Shown in pieces: positions 1-35,389 of a DNA stretch of 64,000 bases (the first letter of the stretch is position 1; the number at the start of each line of letters is the position of its first letter). The DNA comes from Magnolia sinica (lineage: Eukaryota > Streptophyta > Magnoliopsida > Magnoliales > Magnoliaceae): assembly GCF_029962835.1 (NCBI RefSeq), contig NC_080577.1, positions 32,858,501-32,922,500 on the forward strand. Direction: 5' to 3'. The position numbers were made by a program, and so were the translations under genes. The notes below the pieces were generated by a model. That model worked only from the letters and a program-made list of their open reading frames with translations. It had not been told where the DNA came from and ran no database searches.

Positions 1-430
1 CTAGGCAGTACAGAAACGGACTGCGTGGTGTGCAACAGACCACCGAGTTGACGTCGACAAGTTTTTTGGGCCCCACCAGTGTATGTGTCATATCTAATCT
101 ACACTGTCCGTCCATTTGACGAGAAAGAATGAGGCAGATAGGAAGCTCTAGTGGACCACACCACATAAAGCAGTGGGGATTGAAATTCTGAACTTCTTAG
201 GGCCTCAGAAGTTTTGGATTAATATGATATTTGTTTTTTTTTTCCACTTCATCTCTTTGTAATCTCCTGAACCGGAGCAGGTTGGATGGATGACAAATAA
301 ACATAATGGTGAGCCCTAAGAAGGTTTCAACGGTAGGAATCATTGTCCTCATGGTGTGGTCCACTTGAGCTTTAGATCTGCCTATTTTTGTGTTTATGAC
401 AGTATCGGTCAAATGGATAGACATTGTGGA
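1..430. repeat. Foldback hairpin repeat (left end probably outside or at window start)
   Basis: The left arm around 69-190 ('ggccccaccagtgtatgtgt', then 'gtggaccacaccacataaag') is mirrored by a right arm around 340-425 ('gtggtccacttgagctttag', 'caaatggatagacattgtgg'). The two arms are reverse complements with scattered mismatches and would fold into one long hairpin. No coding content. The same structure recurs many times further along the window. Confidence 0.7.
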
Positions 431-960
431 TATATATATGCTGTATATCTAAGCTGTCCATCAGTTTCTCTAGATCATTCTTGGGTAGGGTCCAAAAAAT
501 GAAGCAGATCCAAATCTCAGGTGGACCATACCACAGAACGTTTGCTGTTAAAAACTTACTAAGGTTCACCTTGATGTATGTGTTGCAGCATACCTACCCT
601 GTCCATCTGTTTATATAGATCATTTTAAGCTATGCTCTAAAAATTTAGATCTAAATCTTAAGTGGATCACTCCACAAGAAATAATGGTCATTGGAATGCT
701 TACCATTAAAAACTTACTAAGCTCCGTTAATATTTATTTAACATCCAGCCCTGTTGGTAAGTTCACATATGAAGGGAAAAAAAAAAGAACCTTCAGTGGC
801 CGACAAAAAGTTTTTAATGAATCCTTACTATTTAGTCCACTTGAGATTTGGATCCACTTCATTTTCAACACCATGCCAAAAAAATGAGATGTAAAAATTG
901 ATGGACAGCTGCATTGATGTACAACACATCTATCAAGGTGGGCCTTATGGTTAGGGCAAC
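431..960. repeat. Foldback hairpin repeat
   Basis: The left arm (about 440-620) contains 'gtccatcagtttctctagat' and 'aggtggaccataccacagaa'. The right arm (about 820-955) contains 'agtccacttgagatttggat' and 'tgatggacagctgcattgat'. Same foldback family as 1-430 and placed head to tail with it. No gene. Confidence 0.65.
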
Positions 961-1036
961 GCCCACTAACGCGTTACCAACAATCCCTAATCCAACACAA
1001 ATTGCTAACAAAAGTCTTTAGCAAGAATTTCCTCCA

Positions 1037-1176
1037 CGACGCCCTGATCCATAGCTCAAGTGGTAAATTGAGTAAAAGATACCTTGTTTCAACACTGAGG
1101 TCTTGGTATCGATTCCCTAATAGGGGTGGCTAACAGTGAAGTGTGAACTTACACTATTGTGTACTAAAAAAAAAAA
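1037..1176 (+). mobile_element. tRNA-derived SINE, copy 1
   Basis: The body carries an A-box-like tagctcaagtgg near 1052 and a B-box-like ggtatcgattcc near 1106, the internal RNA polymerase III promoter layout of tRNA-derived SINEs, and ends in a poly(A) run. It is flanked by a 14-bp target duplication with one mismatch: aagaatttcctcca at 1023-1036 and aagaacttcctcca at 1177-1190. A second full copy (5713-5861) and a truncated one (33611-33690) are in this window. Confidence 0.85.
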
Positions 1177-1199
1177 AAGAACTTCCTCCATGGGAAGTT

Positions 1200-1720
1200 T
1201 GGTGGAAGTAAAGCTGTGCACGAGTAGAGATAACTTGGTAACTCGCTTGACTTGACTCGACTTGGAAAAACTCGGCTTGACTCAGCTCGAAATGAGTTCA
1301 AGCTGAGCACGAGCTGATTTTTTGTGCTCCAATTGTGTTCGAGCACGAGCTTGACCCTGCTCGACTCGAACAGTACTCGAAATCGACTTGGCTTGGCTCG
1401 ACTCGGTACTCGACCAAGGGTATATATCTATACCAAAACAAAAAACCCTAAGCTATCCTCTCATAGCGCCCGTTCAAAAAACCCTAAGCCCTTCCATCCC
1501 AGCGCCCGTCTTAGGGCAGCAATCGACTCGGACAACAAATCCACCTCTCTCTCTCTCTAAAAGCCATCTTCTCTTTCATTTACCGAACGCCTGAATCTCT
1601 CTCTCTCTCTCTCTCAAAGCCTTCTCTCATTTGTCGAACTCTTAAGAAACTCTCTCCCTCTCTCGCATCGATTTCATCAAAATGCAGTTGCTTGGAAGAA
1701 TGCTGGGAGATTTGGGGAGG
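1200..1720. repeat. ACTCG-rich and CT-repeat low-complexity tract
   Basis: From about 1240 to 1420 the sequence is full of short gactcg/gctcg motifs in both orientations, as in the subterminal regions of hAT or CACTA elements. From about 1540 to 1660 it becomes (CT)n microsatellite interspersed with 'aaaccctaagc'-type sequence. Short open frames here look incidental. I do not recognise a gene. Confidence 0.45.
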
Positions 1721-1922
1721 AATCTCAAGGTTTGGAAGCTCCGCTGGTTCTTGAAGCTTTGGTGTTAGTTAGATGGAGTTGCTATTTTAGCTTTAATGGA
1801 GAAGACGGAGCGGCTTTGAGCATGCGATTCTGTGAGAAATGCTCCGGATTTTTAAGAGGCCTAGAAATTTGCATGTTTGCTTTTGAAGCTCTAATTTCTT
1901 CACAGCGAGCTTCATGGCGGTT

Positions 1923-3145
1923 TTAGAGATTCAAGCAGCTTCTTGATGAGAAATATCCAGCCGTCACTCATCCCTGCCTTGCACGTAAGTTGTAAGTCAT
2001 TTACAGGTAAGTTACTTTTTCTGTTTGGATAACCTGTAAGTTACTTACAGGTAGAAAGCTGTATATTCACATCGAGCATGGCTTAGATTGGGGAATCGTT
2101 TTAAAATGTTATAATCATATAAAAAAAACATGGGATCAAATATGTTATTTTGTTAAGCCCATCAAGATGAATATTTGAGAAAATTATTAAGCTAAACCAA
2201 TCATCAGGTGGGCCCATGAATTCAAAAAATCTATAATATGGAGTAATAACTCAATTTAAGCATTGAGAATAAACTTAAAAACATTAATAGAAAATCTAAT
2301 AATTAAATTACTTGCATTCCAACTGTGCAATTTGATGTAATTTCCAAGGGCCAGCGCATCATCAATCCCACTCTATCATCAAAGTTTTTCTCATTCTCTG
2401 ATAAGGAGTTTGATGCTCAGGATCTAAGAGATTCACCAACACTGATGTAGATCGTTAAATTACTTGCATTTTAACTGTGCAATCTAAGAGATTCACCAAC
2501 ATTGCGAGTACACCACAGGATCACCAACCACAGGCCACAGTGAGACCATCTAGATAAACGATCTACAGGATCACCAACCACAAGCCACAGTCCTTGACGG
2601 TTTCATGGGATGCTGCATCACATGGTCCGTTCGGATTAGAGGCCCATGACATGTGTGAAAAAATACGCAGGTGCGTATAAGTGACTGTTTGGATGCTTGC
2701 GTACCTTATAGAGTAACGTCAAACCACTCCCATTTTCAAAGGAGAAAAAAAGAGTAGATGAAACCCTACCGTTTTAGGAGGAGAAGAGACGAAAGGTAGT
2801 AATTGCAGCGAGAGATTGCAGAGACGGAAAGAGATTTGGTGGGTTGGTGTGTTTCTCCCTCTTCCCCTCTTTTTAAAAATCTGACCGTTGAGCCTGTAAG
2901 TGGCTTACAGGGAAGTGACTTCCTACCCCCATCCCCCTGTAGTTTTTTGGTAGATTTGTCTGTAAGTGACTTACAGGTTGTAAGTTACTTACAGGTGATT
3001 TTTCTCCCCCAAACACTACCTGTAAGTGACTTCCCTGTAAGTAACTTCCCACTTACCCAACTTACAGGCATCCAAACAGGCCCTTAGAGATTCAAGCAGC
3101 TGTTTGATGAGAAATCTCCAGCCGTCACTCATCCCTGCCTTGCAC
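1923..3145. repeat. 62-bp direct repeats flanking a 1.1-kb block
   Basis: Positions 1923-1984 and 3084-3145 are near-identical direct repeats (ttagagattcaagcagct ... cctgccttgcac) with a spacing of 1161 bp. The enclosed block contains several palindromic ctgtaagt(g/t)acttacagg units at 1985-2055 and 2890-3070. Sequence around 2340-2640 has its own short repeats (atctaagagattcaccaaca; ggatcaccaaccacaggcca). No coding function is apparent. Confidence 0.6.
2683..3083. mobile_element. MITE-like element with ctgtaagtgacttacagg palindromes
   Basis: The left end 'gtgactgtttggatgc' and right end 'gcatccaaacaggccc' are inverted repeats with two mismatches in 16 bp, and the flanks are taa/tta. Internally, near the right end, are repeated palindromes of the type ctgtaagtgacttacagg. 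About 0.4 kb with no transposase, so non-autonomous. The superfamily (PIF/Harbinger or hAT) is not settled by the flanks. Confidence 0.5.
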
Positions 3146-4740
3146 GGTGCCAGTCATCCCTGCCGCTCATCCCCGCCTACATGATGTCGCTTGTCCCTGC
3201 CGACTCGAAAACTCTGCTCGAACTCGGCCTATTTTTGGCCGGGCTTAGACGTACTATCTTGGCCCATGAGCTGCTCATGGGCCCCACATGTATATAAATT
3301 CTGGGTTGGGATTGTTGGTCTCAAGTCATTTTAGCCCAGCTGGACCAATTAATATGCCTTCCAATTCTGGTTGGGCAATCCATCCATCTTGAATGTAGAC
3401 CATTGGTTTCATTCCTATAAAATGTATATTTCTTTTGCATGCGTGTCCCAGTTGATAAATGGATAGATTAGGAACATTGAGGTTGGAAAATAGGCAATTT
3501 TCCATGCAGGCCTTGGGTTAGGCTCAGGCCTTGGATTTAAGTATCAGCTCAGGCCCATACCTTGGCAGGCCCAACTCAAACCCAGCCCATTTTGTTGCCC
3601 TCTACATTTGGACTGTTGGCATCCGCATCACCAATCTAGGCCGTCTATTAGGTTTATTCATTATCGTGCAAAAAATTCATAGCAAATCAATGGTCCTAGA
3701 CACCACTTGACCTATGTTCTATAAAGAATCTGGACCGTCACTGACTTGATGTTTTAGATCATTGGCTTAGTATGAATGTTTCAAGGTAGCCTACATTGAG
3801 CACAGTGGACCTAAGTGACGAGGATGGCAGTTAAAAGAGTCCGAAGGGTTTCTTTACGCTTAGCCCAATAGGTCGTTTCACTCCTACAAATACACCATTC
3901 CAATCCTCGTTTAGCAACCCATGGATCTTGAATGTAGTGGTTTCGTTCCTCTAATGTCTTTCCCTCTGCACCCGTGTGGCCAACTTTAACAATGTATAGG
4001 TTGGGTACATCTAATTGGGGAATGGTGATTTTCATCAATTTCCAGGCTGAGTTAGGTTGGGCCGGGTTATAACCGATGTTTTTTGGGCATGGACTGCAGG
4101 ATAATGCTGAGATTTGGCCTTGGACCTTATGTATTGGGCAGGGTACCAAGATCATAGGGCTGTTCGGGCTTGTACAAACATCAGGTCGGTCTGTTGAGAA
4201 CTCAACGCATAGAAGAATTGATTGGGTGCAAATGAATCGGATCAAGGGGAGGCTTAGATACGACCCATTAAAGAAGCAAGTTAAAATTTTGGACCCAAGC
4301 CCAATGTATTACTATTCTGGTAGGGTCTAGGCCTAGTCTTAAGTAAAAAATATCCAAACCCATTTATTTAATGGTCCCAGACCTAACCAATGATTCCACA
4401 TATTCACTCAATTACTTTTTTGATGTACAGGACGGGTCTGGTTTGGGTCTAGTTCGCATCCATTTTAATATGATCCAAATTGAACCTATTTAAAAGTTGG
4501 GTGTAGGCCGGGCCGGTTCAGAATTGATAGGTCTGAGACCCAGCCAGTTTAGAAATTCGGGTCCAGATTGACTTTATCTTTCACCAGTAGTATGTAATGG
4601 TGAGGCCCACATGATGGATGGCTTGGATATTTCACCTGTGTCACACAGTGGCTTATGTGGTGGGGAGTGTATTAGCCGACTTATGTTAACGAGTGGGCAT
4701 AGGAAAGCTCGGTAAAGACGCATACAAGTGATGAGAAATG
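3146..4740. other. Unassigned intergenic sequence
   Basis: I see no supported gene. The stretch includes more of the gcccatgag/tggccgggc-type degenerate repeat near 3230-3300 and several short gggccgggtt/ggtctgagacccag motifs (about 4030-4070, 4505-4565) that look like eroded terminal regions of DNA transposons. Open frames at 3811-4245 (minus) and 4076-4330 (plus) overlap each other on opposite strands and show no family resemblance. Confidence 0.5.
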
Positions 4741-4803
4741 CTCCAGTGCTCTACCAACACTAAGCAAGAGCAGCAGTATGGCCAAAGATTATTATTTTTA
4801 TTT

Positions 4804-4855
4804 GGGGGGGGTGGGGGGGGGCGGGCGCTGGGGCTGGGGTGTGGGGGTGGGGGGC
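4804..4855 (+). repeat. G-tract with quadruplex potential
   Basis: A 52-bp run made of many G3+ tracts separated by one or two bases (gggggggg t ggggggggg c ggg ... ggggtgtgggggtggggggc) on the plus strand. It lies about 0.3 kb downstream of the inferred ADK 3' end, on the opposite strand. Confidence 0.7.
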
Positions 4856-5165
4856 GCCAATTAAAAAAGAAAAACGAGAAAAATCAAAATGTTTTAATAG
4901 GCCCAGCTCAAATAGTCCAAACCCAGGGCCTAAGCAAGAGCATGTGATTCCCCATCCTATTAGCCATGGTCATGGGTAAGGTTTGTTGCTAATGGGTTTC
5001 GGTGGTGGGTCTTGCATTGGTGGTCTTGTCACCCCTGCAAGGGGCTGTTTCAGGCCAATACGGGTCAGTACAGCCATATCTATCATAGGGGTTACGTATC
5101 ATGTACTGGATGATATCCAGACCATGCCCGAGGGAGACAAACATGACCGAACCTCAGTGTATAAT

Positions 5166-5171
5166 TTTATT
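5166..5171 (-). terminator. ADK polyadenylation signal (AATAAA)
   Basis: A canonical AATAAA lies on the minus strand about 225 nt beyond the ADK stop codon, within a T-rich context. The 3' UTR would therefore run from 5396 to about 5145. Cleavage position is inferred. Confidence 0.55.
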
Positions 5172-5396
5172 AGAGCATCATTAACGCTAGAAATATCAGA
5201 GGCTGGTGAACATATCTGCAACTCAAAAAAACAGAGCGATACTTGAGTATAAAAAGGGTTAAGGCAGCAATCCCCAGCATAAAAATAGAACATAACAACC
5301 CGAGAGAACCGGCCATAATCTTCATGGCGTAATAATAAAAATGATACCAGCTCTTATCTCTCAAAAATCAAGTAGGGAATAAACGTGGGAAAGAGC

Positions 5397-29365
<23,969 letters not shown>

Positions 29366-29389
29366 CAACCATGACGCAGGTGGACACAG

Positions 29390-29990
29390 ATAAAATCGAG
29401 GATGGCTGCCAAATGAATATAGGGCCCACTGTGATGTATCAACACCGATCATCCTATACGTCAGCCTGATTTAGGCCATGAACCCAAAAATGAGGCAGAT
29501 CCAAAGCTTTAGTGGACCACACACAGAAAACAGTGGAATTTGAGTGTTTGCCATATAAAAATTTATGTGGCCCGTAGAAGTTTTGGCTAAAGTTGATATT
29601 TGTGTTTACCCCTTATCAATGTTTTTATGACCTCATGAACAGGTTAGATGACAAATAAACATTAATATGTCCCCAATAAACAAAATAACTTTTAATGGCA
29701 GACATTTAAGGCCATTGTTTCCTGTGATATAGGCCACTTGAGCATTTCATTTGTCTCAATTTTGACTTAGGCTCTAAAATCTTCTAATAAAACAGATGGA
29801 CAATGTGGATATGTCACGCACATCACATTGGGGGTCCACAAATGCAAGTCAACTTTTTTAGACCAATTTTCGATAAGAAAATGCATTTGAAATTTCAAAT
29901 GGGGGGAAAGGTAATAATGACCCTTTTCAAGAATATTTCCATATTCTCCCAAAATCAATCAGGCCCTTATGCAAAACTTTGTGGCATGCA
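29390..29990. repeat. Foldback hairpin repeat
   Basis: The left arm 'gggcccactgtgatgtatca' (29422) and 'agtggaccacacacagaaaa' correspond to the right arm 'gataggccacttgagcattt' and 'acagatggacaatgtggata' (about 29725-29815). Same family style as the neighbouring hairpins. No gene; frames inside are incidental. Confidence 0.6.
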
Positions 29991-30009
29991 GCTCTTGTGC
30001 TTAAGAGGC

Positions 30010-31085
30010 AGGTGGGGCCACCATGATATTTTCGGTAAAATCCACCTAGTTCATCCGTTATGTCAGATGACATCTCTAAATAATAAAGCAAATCTAAAAT
30101 TCAAGTGGGCCACGCAATAGGAACAAGTGAGTAAGTAACTACAGTTGAAATCTCCCTTAGTCCACCGTAATATTTATATAACATTCAAACCCTTGGGAAG
30201 ACCATTCTTACTAGGGATGAACTGAATGGAGATGAAAGTCGGCGGATACAACCCGACCGTGACCAACCCGGCATTGGGTTGGGCTCGGGCAGGATGTATC
30301 GAGTTCAATCTTAGGCTTGGGCTATACAAATGCTGACCTGATTAAACTTGGATTGAGCTTGGATTTAGGTCTCTGGTTGCCCAACTCAACCTGGACCTGA
30401 TCAATATATAAGTTGCTTATAAATTATAATCGAGCATGGATCGTCTATGTTGAAGGCATATGAAATTCCAATGCCATTGGGTCTCGTTGGTCCACGTCAT
30501 TTCCAATTACTCAAGCTAACAAGATATGCCAGATTTCTGTACCAAATAGATTTTGTGCTACAAAACACGACTTTTTAAAGAGTAGTTGTCATATATTTTA
30601 ACTTGTTTGTTTAGAAAAAATGAAGTTATTTACGATAAATAATTACATATATAATTAATAAAATTATAAATACAAAAAATAAGACGTGTATTGAAATATA
30701 ATATACTAATGTAATAATGGAAATATTAGCATGTATCCACCCAACTAACCCCGACTAAACTCGCTTGGGTTGGGCTTGAGTTGAGAATTTCCAACCTAAG
30801 ATTGGGTTGAATAAATTGGGTTAGGGTTGGGATACAGGAACCTCGAGTTAGACTAGAGTTGAGCACCAACCCGACCCAACCAGCTGGCTTTCAACCCTAG
30901 AACTAAGAACACAAAAATAATAGCTTTTAAATACTTAATGTTTTAACATTAGACGTTTAATACCCTTGTTTTCTCTAGTGCAGCCCACTTGAGTTTTAGA
31001 TCTCACATTTTTTAGCTAATGTAGCAAAACAAATGTAAAGGGTGGATTTCTCGTGTATATTATGGTGGGCCACACAGCTTTTGGA
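30010..31085. repeat. Foldback hairpin split by a hAT-like insertion
   Basis: The left arm at 30010-30210 ('ggtggggccaccatgatatt', 'caagtgggccacgcaatagg') and the right arm at 30901-31085 ('gcagcccacttgagttttag', 'attatggtgggccacaca') are inverted partners. The block 30211-30900 between them has its own inverted termini. Confidence 0.6.
30211..30900. mobile_element. hAT-like non-autonomous element
   Basis: Inverted termini ctagggatgaa and ttcaaccctag (one mismatch). Subterminal sequence is crowded with caacccgacc/gggttgggct motifs in both orientations at the two ends, typical of hAT-type MITEs. No transposase. I could not identify a clean 8-bp target duplication. Confidence 0.6.
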
Positions 31086-31197
31086 CCCTTACCGAAGGGT
31101 CTTTGGTGACCCCTCCAAGTCCAAAAACTTGGTGTTGCGGGCTTATGATATATATGTTTTATCCATGCTGTAAGCCCATTTTTCAGCTGATTTTTGG

Positions 31198-31705
31198 GTT
31201 ACGGTAGTGACCCTTACAATGATGAAATTGAACAGCCCCACCATGACATATGTTTTTTATCTTAGTTTATCCATCCATTTTTTTTTCAACTGATTTTAGC
31301 ATGAGCCCAAAAATAAAGCAGATCCAATTAACTAGTGAACTGCACCGTAAGAAACATTGCAATTGAATGCCCACTATTAAAATTTTATTAAGGCCCACTG
31401 CAATGTTTATCTACCATCTACCTTGTTGATTAGGTCACACAAGTATGAATAGGTAATGGAAAATCACAATTTTCAACTTGATCCAAAACTATTGTGGCCC
31501 TCATAGAGTTTTTAGTGGTGGCCAAGCACCATCCTTTCTTGTAATGTGGTCCACTTGAGAATTGGATCTCTTCATTTTTTAGGCTAGTGCCGTAAAATGA
31601 GCTGCCAAAATGGATGAACGGGCATAGACAGGGACATCATGGTGGGGCCCGCGCCACGGACCTGTGCTGAGATTTATGCGGTAGAGGGTTACTACCGAAA
31701 TTGAG
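31198..31705. repeat. Foldback hairpin repeat
   Basis: The outer sequence ttacggtagtgacccttaca and the reverse complement of gggttactaccgaaa form terminal repeats. The inner arms carry 'ccccaccatgacatatgttt' and 'gggacatcatggtggggccc'. The centre is near 31440. Confidence 0.6.
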
Positions 31706-32309
31706 CCCCGGACATTTGGTCCGCAGAAACCACTGTGGATGTTTCATCAGCTAAATTTGTCCCAGACTGGATTATTGCTGCCCTGCCAACGATTTTGATT
31801 TTTTGCTTTTTCGTTTTTTTTTTCTGCTTTTTCGGTTGACAGCGGACAGGTGCAGTATTTTTTTCTTCTGAACGTTTCTCTTTATTTGTTTCAATTGAAT
31901 GCGGACAGAAGCAATACTTTTCTCCTGAACCGTTCATTTTCATGCGACAAATTGAAGGTGGATGTGATTTTTAACAGATAAATGGTTAACATCACTACAT
32001 CGATGTCCCCTACCTGTGAGATCTGATAAATAAAGTATACGGTTGGTAGGAGATCTCGCATCCACTGAAGCATGGAAGTTACCGAGCCATTGCGGTATAC
32101 GTAGTATACATGAAGCGGATCGAAACCGTCCGTGTGAGTGGGCCGTAGCCCAAAATCAGACCTTTTGGGCAATCTTAACACTTGAAATAGTGGAGTACAC
32201 GGGATGACTGGTTTGGATCATATATACGTTTAACACGTGTGTCGTAATGGAGGCACCAAAATGGCTGGCGTTTTGATGCGCCGGATCAGTTCCCACCCGC
32301 AAAAAACGG
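31706..32309. other. Unassigned sequence with a short tandem repeat
   Basis: No supported gene. A degenerate tandem of about 66 bp occurs at 31840-31940 (cggacaggtgcagtattttt then cggacagaagcaatactttt, each followed by a tctgaacgtt/cctgaaccgtt-like end). The minus-strand frames here show no family resemblance. Confidence 0.45.
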
Positions 32310-32892
32310 AAGCGAATTGGCTCGCGTTCCACGCACCACCGACCTGGCTGGTGTGGGCACGTTTCGTGTGAGCTCCATTGTAAGAACGGCTAAAAGTAGA
32401 TTAAAGTTACATGGCCCCGCAGTGATGAATTTATTATATCCACACCGTTCATACACTTGGCTAGATCATTTTAGAGCATGAGACCAAATATTAGGCGTAT
32501 AAAATGGACCACACCACAAATAACAGCAAGATAATGATTTTCACCGTTAAAAAATTCGTAGGGCCCACCATAATGTTTATTTTCCATCTACTCTGTTAAT
32601 AAGGTCACAAATACCTGGATGAAGAGGAAATACAAATGTCATATTGATCTAAAACTTGCGTGAGCCCCAAAAGGATTTCAATGGTAGATGTTCAATCCCC
32701 CACTGCGTTTTGCAGTGTGGTCCACTTGATCCCTATATCTGTCTTATTTTTCGATTCAAGGCTCAAGACGAGATTGCCAAATGAACGGACGGTTTGGATA
32801 TAACACATACATCATGATGGGACCCACGGAACTTGGTGACGTCAACACACTAGCCAAGTTGGTGGTGTGTGCTACGCCAGCCAATCCGCTTC
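32310..32892. mobile_element. Foldback element, same family as 45780-46388
   Basis: The left end gaagcgaattggct and the right end gccaatccgcttc are inverted termini. The inner arms are the long hairpin seen elsewhere ('tggaccacaccacaaataac' near 32505; 'gtgtggtccacttgatccct' near 32715). It contains TGACGTCA at 32837-32844, equivalent to the site at 28810-28817. Confidence 0.7.
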
Positions 32893-32949
32893 CCGTCACA
32901 TTCCTCGAGGTCTGTTCCTTTGCCACGTTTTGTAGAAATGATAACTTCA

Positions 32950-33260
32950 CAGCGCGATGTGTGGGGCCCACCGTAAGATAGAGTCCGCATCTAAACCGTC
33001 TATAAGGTGAATTCCCTCAAATTCACTCAATACCCACAAAATAGATTCGATCCAAAAGATAGGTGGGTCCACCGCAAGGAAAGGTTGTGATGGATGCTCA
33101 CCGTTAAAAACTTCTGGATTGTTTAAGGAATTCACCGTGTTTTTTATATGCCATTCAATCCGTTCCGAAGAATATACACGGAAAATATCGGGTCAGTTCA
33201 GAAGGCAAGTGGGCCACAACAAGGGATTTTAAGGTTGTAGGCCACATTTTTACATGGTGT
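32950..33260. repeat. Partial foldback arm
   Basis: Contains gtggggcccaccgtaagata near 32960, with ggtgggtccaccgcaaggaa and agtgggccacaacaagggat as the inner arm features. Only part of the hairpin is recognisable. No gene in 33260-33610. Confidence 0.45.
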
Positions 33261-33610
33261 GGCCTACATAAATCTTGAACAGCGATTGCTTTTTTTGGTT
33301 TCAAGAAAACATGAGGGGGTCACGCGATGGTCGGATTAGATATCGAGATGGAATCGTCGCATCACGTTGTAGAGGAAGCTAGTCCTACAAACCTTATAGA
33401 ACCTTGTAAAACCGGCCTCATCGTTCCTTCACTGAATATTAAAATGGTCCTTGATTCGCTGCCAATCACGACCTGGCTCTCTTTTTTACCGAAATAGGGG
33501 GAAATTCATGAATACTGCGCTGATCCACTGCGGAGCGGAGGCACGGCATTTTCGCGTCTCTTGACGCCGTAGCATAGGCGTCACATGTTTTTTTATTTGC
33601 ATTTTTAAAA

Positions 33611-33690
33611 CTTGTTAGTACACCTACCGTCAGTTCACACTACACTGTTAGCCACCCCACTAGGGAATCGATACCAAGAAAGCGTATCAC
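33611..33690 (-). mobile_element. tRNA-derived SINE, truncated copy 3
   Basis: On the minus strand this reads cttggtatcgattccctagt followed by ggggtggctaacagtgtagt, the B-box and 3' part of the SINE at 1037-1176 and 5713-5861. The A-box half is missing. Confidence 0.75.
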
Positions 33691-33993
33691 ATATAGATGA
33701 TGATTTTAACGGTGCATGATGTGTCCATTTCAGTGATTGGCTTGCTTTCATCAGGCTATCATAACCGTCAAATAAATAAGCCTTTTAAGTATTGAATGTG
33801 AGCTATTGCTTACTTTTTACCCTTTGCATGTCCCAGTTTAGTTGGGACAAGGCGTAGATGATGATGAGTTTAAATAGTTATGGTTTCGTATTATTCTTGA
33901 AATGATTTCTGCCTGATGGTCCATTCACCACTTGGCCTGTCAGATCAACGGTTTAGATATATTCTCGTGCACGATGGCAACGTAGACGCCGGT

Positions 33994-34461
33994 CTCCAGC
34001 TGGGAACGGGCAGGAGCTCTGAGTGGTCACCGTAATCTATGGATTTTATCCAGACCGTCCATCCATTTATCGGTATAATTTCAGGATATGGTACAAAAGT
34101 GAGGTAGTTCAAAGACACGTGGACCACATGATAGGAATTAAACTTTCACGGATGAAAACTTATTAGAAGCCACGGAAGTTTTGGATGTAGCTGATATCTG
34201 TTCTTTTCCTTCATCCAAGTTAACGTAACCTTATGAATAAGTTGGATGGTAACTAAAAATCACCGTGGGCGTTAGGAAAGTTTCAACGGTAAGCAACACC
34301 ACCACCACCACTGCTTCCTGTAGTGCAGTCCACTTTAGCCTTGGGATATTTCTAAATTTTGGTCTCATTTTGTAGATGTCTCGGAGAAGTAAGTAGATGG
34401 TGTGGATAAAACCCATACATCACGGTGGCCGCGAATAACTCCTGCCGGTCCCTAGCTGGAG
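33994..34461. mobile_element. Foldback element with GC-rich termini
   Basis: The left terminus ctccagctgggaacgggcag and the reverse complement of the right terminus, ctccagctagggaccggcag, match closely and continue inward to tggtcaccg/cggccaccg. The rest is an imperfect hairpin of about 468 bp. It is distinct from the aagcggattgg family in its ends but similar in the arms. Confidence 0.7.
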
Positions 34462-34669
34462 TCGGGCGGGGGTAGGACGCGATCCGCGTGGGAGGTAGCC
34501 GGCACGGCACGCCGCCTCCAGATGCACTGATCCGGTCACTGGATGCGATCTGCACGACTGTAGAGCGGAATAGCATGATTCGTGTGGTTCTCGTCCTTGC
34601 ATATTAGGACTGGATTTCGGTGGCGACCCCCCACCCCCCGATTATTGAGGTCACGGTATTGGTCGTACG

Positions 34670-35275
34670 GTCGGCCCCACCATGATGTACTGCATTATTT
34701 TATCCATGCGCTAGATCATCCTCTTTTTTTTTTGCCAACTAATTTTATGCATGATCACGTTAATTTTTTTTTTTTTATTATTTATAAAAAGCCGATCTAA
34801 ATCTCAAGTGAACCACGCCAGGTAGAACAATGCTAATTGGCAATTGAACGCACAACATTAAAATCTAATCTTTATTTACCATCCTTAGGTCAGGCAGACT
34901 TAAATGCAGGAAAAACATAAATATCACCTTGATCCAAAAAGAGCTTTGCAGTGAGCCCTAATTAAACAGAATCTGACTCGATCTATTCCAAATCGAAGGC
35001 TAGGATCGGGTCGGATTGAGTAAGCCTACTCAAATCCAACCGTACATTGAGTCGAGTTCGGATGAGTGGCTAATCTGAACTGATCCGATCCACACAATGT
35101 TCATTCAATATTATTTCCTGTAACGTTGTCCACTTGAGATTGGGATATACCTCTTTTTTTGTTTAATACCATAAAATGATCTAGAAAAATAGATGGACGG
35201 CATGGATGAAATAAATACATCATGGTAGGTCCACAGAGCACCGACCATCATCCATTGGTCGGTGGCAGGGGAGTA
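34670..35275. repeat. Foldback hairpin with degenerate insertion
   Basis: The left arm 'cggccccaccatgatgtact' pairs with the right arm 'aatacatcatggtaggtcca'. Outer ttggtcgtacggtcgg and ccgaccatcatccattggtc look related. A block at about 34965-35095 with gggtcggattgag/ggatgagt motifs in both orientations looks like an inserted hAT-type remnant. Confidence 0.55.
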
Positions 35276-35389
35276 GCCAATCCCTCTTCTAAGCTCATGG
35301 CTCGAGGTGCATCGAGCACCGAGCTCTGACACAAATTAAGACAGTGAAATGGTTATATGCATTCGAGCTCATGGGAACTCCCCACGAGG

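Noticed and set aside
3811..4330. Overlapping frames of 144 aa (minus) and 84 aa (plus)
   Set aside because: They overlap on opposite strands, resemble no family I know, and lie in degenerate repeat-like sequence.
4738..4947. Gly-rich plus-strand frame
   Set aside because: The glycine run is produced by the G-tract at 4804-4855; there is no other coding signature.
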